Of a stretch of DNA of 64,000 bases, positions 57,826-64,000 are shown piece after piece. Position 1 is the stretch's first letter; each line of letters starts with the position of its first letter. Origin of the DNA: Phymorhynchus buccinoides (taxonomy: Eukaryota > Mollusca > Gastropoda > Neogastropoda > Raphitomidae); NCBI GenBank assembly GCA_017654935.2, contig CM065690.1, forward strand, positions 37,546,317 through 37,610,316, read 5' to 3'. A program made the translations under genes and the position numbers. The notes under the pieces were generated by a model. The model did not search any database, had not been told where the DNA came from, and saw nothing but the letters and a program-made list of their open reading frames with translations.

Positions 57826-58058
57826 AGTCATCATGCAACTATGAACTTCACACAGAACCCAGAGAAGGTGACTGCTATTTTGGAAAACGGGACTGGAATT
57901 TGGTTATAGTGGCCTATTCTCCCCTAGTATTCTCTTTTCACCTTAAAGCCATAATCAGAATAGCATCCGATCCAAGTATCGGGTCTCGGTAGTCCGAGAC
58001 TTACCGCCTCGCGCTACTGGGAAAATGGTAGGGATGTTGAAATTCTGCTTAATGTGTT

Positions 58059-58160
58059 CCGGTCTGGAACAGACACAAATGGGACATTAGTAGATATAAA
58101 GATGGTGGGAACGATCCTGGAGGCAATGCCCGGAGGCAGTGCAAGACCAGGAAAGTCCTG
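58059..58160 (+). repeat. Partial copy of the dispersed repeat seen at 8653-9075
   Basis: CTGGAACAGACACAAATGGG, AAGATGGTGGGAACGAT and GGAGGCAATGCCCGGAGG match the tandem pair at 8653-9075. Confidence 0.75.
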
Positions 58161-58240
58161 AATTTGTAGCAATACAGATGTGAATCTGTGGGAAATGGTG
58201 GGGATAAAGAGAAGCGACTTATATACCCTGACTGTGTCTT

Positions 58241-58803
58241 TAAAGGGGCACCCTGGCGGATGAGTGTTTGCTTGAAACCCGTCGAAATCACCAGAAAGAC
58301 AGCCTTTTCAAGGATCAGAACACTCATTTTGCTCTGGTTTCCTAGAAATCAAACTGTCAAAACGGCGATTCCTTGGTGGAGATGCCTGAGAGAGAAGCCA
58401 TTTTGGATGGGGTGGGTGGAGGCGGAGGTTGAAGTTTTTCTTCTTTATAGTGCAGTAAAATTTAAAAAAAAGCTATTTCCTTTTTTGTGAGCGAAATTCC
58501 TTTTGGTAAACTGTATAAAATTAAAAGAAAAAATAAATAAAAAGGCTGGTATTGTGCAAATGTTGTGCAAACGATTTGGTCTAAACTCGGGCGGCCATTT
58601 GAAAAGAGAAGGCACAAGCTTTCTTTTTCACTGAAATAATTTGACTTCCTTCACCTCCGCCAAGGAGGAATCGCCGATTTTACGGTTTGATTTCTAGGAA
58701 ACCAGAGCAAAGTGAGTGTTGTGATCTCTGTAAATGGTGTTTCCCTGGTGATCTCGATGTGTTTCTGGCCAAAGCTCATCCGCCCGGGTGCCCCTTTAAA
58801 GAT
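58241..58803. mobile_element. Foldback element with arms of about 140 bp
   Basis: The left arm starts TTTAAAGGGGCACCCTGGCG and contains AAATCACCAG and TTTGCTCTGGTTTCCTAGAA. The right arm is its imperfect reverse complement, ending CGCCCGGGTGCCCCTTTAAA. About 270 bases lie between the arms. TTAA-type ends are suggestive but no target duplication is clear. No transposase frame. Confidence 0.75.
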
Positions 58804-59008
58804 TTTTGAACAGTTGGTGTTGGTAAAGCTTCCCAAGTTAGGCCAGGTATTTGAGGGAGACTGTGTAAGCTGGATCACCTTATTGTTTTACACCATTCTC
58901 TCTACAGGCAGAAAAGAGAAAAAGGAAAAGGAAAACTTAGAAACACTACACAATGGAAAAAAACACGCAAATATACTTATCATTTTTACCTAATATATAT
59001 AAATAAGC

Positions 59009-59009
59009 G

Positions 59010-59058
<49 letters not shown>
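59009..59058. repeat. (GA)n microsatellite
   Basis: About 25 GA units with one AAAG interruption. Confidence 0.95.
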
Positions 59059-59267
59059 CATCTGGATACAGACGTCATGTGTTCAGTTCTCACGTCTTAA
59101 TTTTTTATCGGCCTATCTGCACAAAAAACTAGATTTGCCATCCCCCCACCCCCACACACTCGTACATATAGGCCTTCATACAGAATTGAGCGCATTTATG
59201 TTAAATCAAACTGTGTGTTGTGCACACGTGCATGTGTGTGGGAGCGTGCAGTTTGGACGGTTTCGTT

Positions 59268-59312
59268 CCTACTGCGCGAATTCCCACGCACGCACGCACA
59301 CACACACGCACG

Positions 59313-59343
<31 letters not shown>

Positions 59344-59386
59344 ACATACACACACACACACACACAATAGGAATTCGCGCAGTAGG
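59268..59386. repeat. (CA)n microsatellite bracketed by a perfect 17-bp inverted repeat
   Basis: CCTACTGCGCGAATTCC at 59268-59284 and its exact reverse complement GGAATTCGCGCAGTAGG at 59370-59386 flank about 85 bases of CA/CGCA repeats. Confidence 0.9.
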
Positions 59387-59619
59387 CTATAGATGAATCC
59401 GTTTGGACAGCTGTCGTTTAATCTAATCTTCCTTTCTCTTCCCAAAACCACTTGAAACCTTTTATAAAACAAACAAAATCACTAACAGAACAAATACAAA
59501 CTGACCTCTATAACTTATATTTTTAACGAGAAAGTCTTATAGGCCTATATATATAAATTCTTGAAGGCTCCTCAACAGAACGTGTGTTAGACAATACTGA
59601 CATTTCAGGTCCTACCAAA

Positions 59620-59673
59620 ATGGCCACGGTCTTGGCGTTGTGTATGGTACTGGTCGCACACTGGTGCAGCACG
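59620..59673 (+). CDS. Candidate signal-peptide exon of a secreted protein
   Basis: CCAAAATGG start context, then MATVLALCMVLVAHWCST, a short hydrophobic segment like a signal peptide, and AGCACG|GTAAGA in phase 0. It joins in frame to 62057-62132. No family recognised. This could be chance: a single 18-codon exon is weak evidence. Confidence 0.35.
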
Positions 59674-60204
59674 GTAAGAGATTGTAGCAAATAGCGAAAC
59701 TAGTGACATGTAACAAAGAAGGCTAGTCGCGCACGTGTCACTTCTAAACTGCATAATTCCTTAACTAAATAGTTTTTAATACCTATAGACGTAGATATCG
59801 TCGAGAACATTATTTTAGCATTGGCAGCTTAGTGTAGAAGCGTAATAATAATATTGCTTTGTGTTTTTATGCGTGTATTTTTATTTCTGTCCCATCGTCT
59901 CGGCCGTACAGTGTCGTTGCTCCCGCGCCGCTCATTCCGAGTCCCAACTCGCAACCACACCCCGGCTTGTCTAAGTCGCAGAATCCGACACCAGCAGTCC
60001 AAGGGGAACAAATCTATGTGAGGACGTCAGGACAGGGGGCAACCAATGGAGGTCAGGAGACACTGCACTACCGCTGAGCCTATTCGGTGGGGTTCAGTGG
60101 AGCCTGCAGTGTTGGTCATTATATCAGAGCAACACTCTCAGAATCGCATCCGCTACGCGGCTGAAGCTCGACTGCGTGGTTTCAGTCTTTCCATTGAGCC
60201 CATA

Positions 60205-60325
60205 GCCACTCTCTATGGGTAGGAGTCGGTCCAGGACCGACAAATAAACCCTCGCCTCTGATGTATTCGAACCCCTAACCTCACAGCGTAGGCCTAACCA
60301 CTACAACACGACGGCTAATTTCTTA
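60205..60325 (-). mobile_element. tRNA-derived SINE head
   Basis: The minus strand reads GTCGTGTTGTAGTGGTTAGG (A-box-like) and, about 25 bases on, GGGGTTCGAATACATC (B box). The structure between them lacks a good anticodon arm, so this is a SINE and not a tRNA gene. Confidence 0.65.
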
Positions 60326-60433
60326 TGCGTGTAGTTGAGATACCCACTTTCGAGGGGCATATGCCAGAATGTACTATCACAAATGGACCAAAGAAGGCTG
60401 ACAGTGCCTTTTGGCAAATACCCCAAGTGAAAG

Positions 60434-60862
60434 CACCTCTTCATTTCACTTGTCCTTTGACCTCTGCTCAGGTCATTGGGTCCCACAGAAGGCTTGGCCA
60501 CTAGTCTTATTCTCCTCCATCTTCCTCTGTTTTCTGTGGCTCTCGTGGTCTGTGTACACGTTAACCATATTCACAAATTTTCACATCTTCATTTCACTTG
60601 TCCTTTGACCTCTGCTCAGGTCATTGGGTCCCACAGAAGGCTTGGCCACTAGTCTTATTCTCCTCCATCTTCCTCTGTTTTCTGTGGCTCTCGTGGTCTG
60701 TGTACACGTTAACCATATTCACACATTTTCACCTCTTCATTTCACTTGTCCTTTGACCTCTGCTCAGGTCATTGCGTCCCACAGAATTACACTAGAAGGC
60801 TTGGCCACATACTCTCCTCCATCTTCCTCTGTTTTCTGTGGCTCTTATGGTCTGTGTACACC
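60434..60862 (+). repeat. Three-copy tandem repeat, period 148 bp
   Basis: Units start at 60434, 60582 and 60730 and share TTCATTTCACTTGTCCTTTG, ACCTCTGCTCAGGTCATTG, GGCTTGGCCAC and TCTTCCTCTGTTTTCTGTGG. The last is cut by a (GA)n array. Confidence 0.92.
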
Positions 60863-60962
<100 letters not shown>

Positions 60963-61089
60963 CCCATACCAATGGAGTAACAACTAACATACCAATGGAG
61001 TAACCCTAGGTCTGTAACCCATACATAATTATTCACAATAATATCACTGTTGCCCCCGTGGCAACACAGTGGGTTGTAAGTCATATTAT

Positions 61090-61980
61090 GAGTGACCTAA
61101 CACTTTGTTGCCGTGGGAAAATATAGATATTTGGTGAATGATGTCAATGTGTACGCAGACCTTTAGGGACTCGGTCGGTGTGATGCCTGTCCATTCCCTG
61201 ATGATGTCTTCCCAATTCTGTTTCTGTCTTCCATACAGAGTGTGGGTTTCCTGCGCTGTTGCTTGCAAAGATGCTTTTGGCCCGATGACCGGGGAGATTT
61301 CTCCCCGGTTTCTTCTTCTTCTTCTTCTTCTTTTATTGTTTTTAGAACTATCAGGATAAATACTTAATTCCATTTTAAAAAAAACACTAAAAGGTACAAC
61401 AAAAATGTAACCAAATGTTTCCAGAAAACCCAGTGTTTTCACATAAATTTTTAGATTAGAAACAAGCGCGGATTCGCAATCGTTTGTGGCAGCGGTCTAT
61501 TTTTACCACTCCAATCATTACATACACTGAGTCGCCTCCTCTGGCTTTTCAGTAATTTTAATCTGTAAACCAGAATGTTATCTCTGCACCATTTCGTAAC
61601 TTTTTATATCTTTTGGAAAACATTTAAAACTATTTATCCTACTTATGCTCATCGAAAGAAGCACCGCATACTCGTCGTGTCTGTTGCAGTGTCTGTATTA
61701 CGTATGTTTATTATTTTGTACGCTTTAAGATGAAGATTCATGTGTTCTGTTCAGTATACAATTCTTTCCATACCTAAGGATTGTAGGGACATGACAACTC
61801 AAATGTTACTTTACGCCCAAGTATTTTTTTTCTATCTGTACTCTTTTACAATATGTGCGACAATTTCGGACCAACCGGCCGACCGACCTACCGACCGACA
61901 GACCGACAAAGTGAGTTATTGGTTTGTGGCTTGTGCCACAAAAAAAAAAAAGTGTAGTGACTAGAGAACCAGTGTTTTGT
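61090..61980. other. No gene recognised
   Basis: Intergenic or intronic sequence with a (CTT)n run near 61309-61332 and a (CCGA)n patch near 61872-61905. Nothing further supported. Confidence 0.45.
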
Positions 61981-62056
61981 CATTGAATTTCAGCTTTATT
62001 GAAGAAAATCGCCGCATTTGTATGGGGGTAGTTTAATTTCCACTTGTGTTGTGCAG

Positions 62057-62132
62057 TACGGTCATGCTGGAGTGGAACTGAAGCCCAGAACCATTGACGA
62101 AGTGCTGACGACGACGACATCCGATGGAAAAG
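62057..62132 (+). CDS. Candidate exon 2 of a secreted protein
   Basis: After TTGTGTTGTGCAG, 25 codons plus one base end at AAAAG|GTGACT. Encodes YGHAGVELKPRTIDEVLTTT. The phase fits the 59620-59673 exon, giving a product that would start with a signal peptide. Any further exons lie beyond 62132 and were not found in the window. Family unknown. Confidence 0.35.
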
Positions 62133-62236
62133 GTGACTATTCCATATATGAATGCAGTCAAGGGGATGGGACGCGATCTCCAGAGTTATCGTTCTTAACG
62201 TTTCCAATAGGTTTTTTTCCCCAGAGTAATGAGCAG

Positions 62237-62468
<232 letters not shown>

Positions 62469-62483
62469 TTTACCATTCGTTCT

Positions 62484-62960
62484 TTGAATGGGGGTAACCA
62501 AGTATCAGGGAGACGCTAGGGGTGTAATAATGGGCGAGTGATGGCGTGTCGTCATATCCTATACCAATGGAGTAACCAGATATCAGGGAGACGCAAAGGG
62601 GTGTAATCATGGGCGAGTGATGGGGTGTCGTCATATCCCATACCAATGGAGTAATCAAATATCAGGGATACGCAAAGGGGTGTAATAATGGGTGAGTGAT
62701 GGCGTATTGTCATATCCCATACCAATGGAGTAAACAGATATCAGGGATACGCAAAGGGGTGTAATAATGGGTGAGTGATGGCGTATTGTCATATCCCATA
62801 CCAATGGAGTAATCAGATATCAGGGATACGCAAAGGGGTGTAATAATGGGTGAGTGATGGCGTGTCGTCATATCCCATACCAATGGAGTAACCAGATATC
62901 AGGGAGACGCAAAGGGGTCTAATAATGGGTGAGTGATGGCGTGTCGTCATATCCCACACC
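62484..62960 (+). repeat. Minisatellite, 79-bp period, about six units
   Basis: TACCAATGGAGTAA occurs at 62562, 62641, 62720, 62799 and 62878, exactly 79 bases apart. Each is followed by CAGATATCAGGGAKACGC and GGTGTAATAATGGG-type segments. Partial units lie at both ends. Confidence 0.95.
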
Positions 62961-63027
62961 AGTTGATTGTACGTAGTGGTACAGTATATATGAGGCGATA
63001 TGGACAACAATTAGCAAAAACATCTGT

Positions 63028-63420
63028 ATTGTTAACAAAATCGGGACTTTCCTGGTGTTGCACTGCCTTCGGGCATTGCCTCCGGGATCGTTCCCACCAT
63101 CTTTATCTCTATAAATGTCCCATATGTGTCTGTTCCAGACCGGAGGACGTTTAAATGAAATTTTCATTAGAGGCATCATCGACCCCGCACCAGAACAACT
63201 TGTCCCTAAGAGCTTTCCGCCATGAGGACGTAAAACCTCCACTGAACAACAACAGCAATTTAGAGGCATACATGTGCAGATAGCATGCCAGTATCTCTCA
63301 CAATTTAAAGGATCCAGACCTGGTATTGCAGTGCCTCCAGGATCTGCTCCGGGCATTGAATGATAGTTGGTGGATGGTTCCTCCCATTATGTGCTGCAGC
63401 CGAGTGGAGGTAAAACCTAA
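63028..63420 (-). repeat. Copies of the dispersed repeat seen at 8653-9075, inverted
   Basis: 63028-63155 matches in reverse (GGGCATTGCCTCCGGGATCG, AAATGTCCCATATGTGTCTG). A more diverged copy follows at 63210-63420, with GAGGACGTAAAACCTCC and CTGCTCCGGGCATTG. Confidence 0.7.
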
Positions 63421-63429
63421 CTTTCATTC

Positions 63430-64000
63430 ATAGACAGTCGATCTAATACGCATCAGCACTCTTTAAGCCCAGAGAACTAAACCCCTCTAACATAGGGTAG
63501 ACCCGAAAGGCCAACAGACACCCCGGGCTGCAGCACCAAAGGGCCGCTACACTGCATACGATTCGATTTACCGTTCACTGTTCGTGTGAAAAAACATTCA
63601 ATTAAACATTCCTTCCATCTACTGCGATCCCATTGTGACATTTGTGAGGCGTGATTCACGCGAAATTCTACTGCCTAAATGAATCTGATGAAATCCTACT
63701 AGTTTTGTTCACTATATTTGTAGGCCTCCGTATGGGACACTTATTGATATAGTACCTCCTAAGGATAGAGATCTCTATCTGAAGGGCAGATAATCCCAAA
63801 GCTATAAAACTTTCAACATGGATACTGCTGGTAGAGGGCTATAACTATTTACTATAATTATAAAGATAATGTTTGTATTTTGGGCTTAATAGTAAAAAAA
63901 AACACCAAAAAATCTTCAAAAGGTACGAATTACAAGACCTGTCACGGAATTCGTACTACCTAGTTACTGATATCGTACCAGGGGGTTTAGCACTAATTCA
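63430..64000. other. No gene recognised to window end
   Basis: AT-rich sequence. A GGTACGAATTAC...GTAATTCGTACC-type pair of strings near 63920-63960 recalls 42590-42620, but no element could be delimited. Confidence 0.4.

Noticed and set aside
59859..60077. Plus-strand frame with a proline-rich product, possibly an exon after GGCCGTACAG
   Set aside because: Its phase does not match the signal-peptide exon at 59620, and the matching phase hits a stop early.
62484..62960. CRISPR-like regular array
   Set aside because: The 79-bp units are repeated in full with no unique spacers, and the sequence is eukaryotic.

Overview
This window looks like nuclear DNA of a marine invertebrate, most likely a gastropod or other mollusc. 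The grounds are long introns with canonical GT-AG junctions, extreme density of (GA)n, (CA)n and (TC)n microsatellites, LINE tails ending in (ATT)n, tRNA-derived SINEs, Penelope-like and Harbinger fragments, a short TTAGGG tract, and expanded animal families (THAP-transposase, P2X7-like, NXPE, F-box). No bacterial or organellar features were seen. The taxonomic call is inference.

Five gene models can be supported. (1) A plus-strand THAP-domain protein fused to a transposase-like domain, 3120-13641. Seven exons are visible, but the central catalytic exons are missing and the visible exons on either side do not join in frame. (2) A minus-strand three-exon gene, 25233 down to 21359, encoding about 130 residues with an acidic N-terminus and a cysteine-rich P2X7-tail-like domain. 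(3) A minus-strand NXPE-family gene, about 41105 down to 31184, with a type II membrane anchor, a neurexophilin-like domain and a PC-esterase domain. (4) An intronless plus-strand F-box gene, 51597-53057, whose stop codon lies inside a tandem repeat. (5) A weak candidate for the 5' end of a secreted-protein gene, 59620-62132, which would run off the right edge.

The rest is mobile and repetitive DNA. 0-3 kb: compound minisatellite, LINE tail, SINE. 7.2-9.4 kb: a mariner-type MITE split by a LINE that itself carries a dimeric repeat. 14.5-17.2 kb: piggyBac-like MITE, then a minisatellite interrupted by two opposed LINE fragments. 20-27.5 kb: LINE and Harbinger fragments, a palindromic MITE with 8-bp target duplication, and a 216-bp palindrome. 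27.5-29.5 kb: Penelope-like element with GIY-YIG domain. 30.2 kb: hAT-like MITE. 34 kb: second piggyBac-like MITE, in an NXPE intron. 38.4-39.8 kb: RNase-H LINE in an NXPE intron. 41.2-42.3 kb: two LINE fragments meeting tail to tail. 44.5-49.4 kb: LINE tails, a TIR element with internal tandem repeats, telomere-like repeats. 49.9-55.3 kb: very long dinucleotide arrays around the F-box gene. 55.6-63.5 kb: second 216-bp palindrome, intact mariner-type MITE, third piggyBac-like MITE, foldback element, minisatellites, and two microsatellites flanked by inverted repeats.

The genes do not form a pathway. Two of the five (THAP-transposase, P2X7-like) belong to families often associated with transposons in invertebrates, and the P2X7-like gene lies just downstream of a Harbinger fragment on the same strand. 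Exon boundaries were read by eye from splice signals and reading-frame phase; none is confirmed by transcripts.
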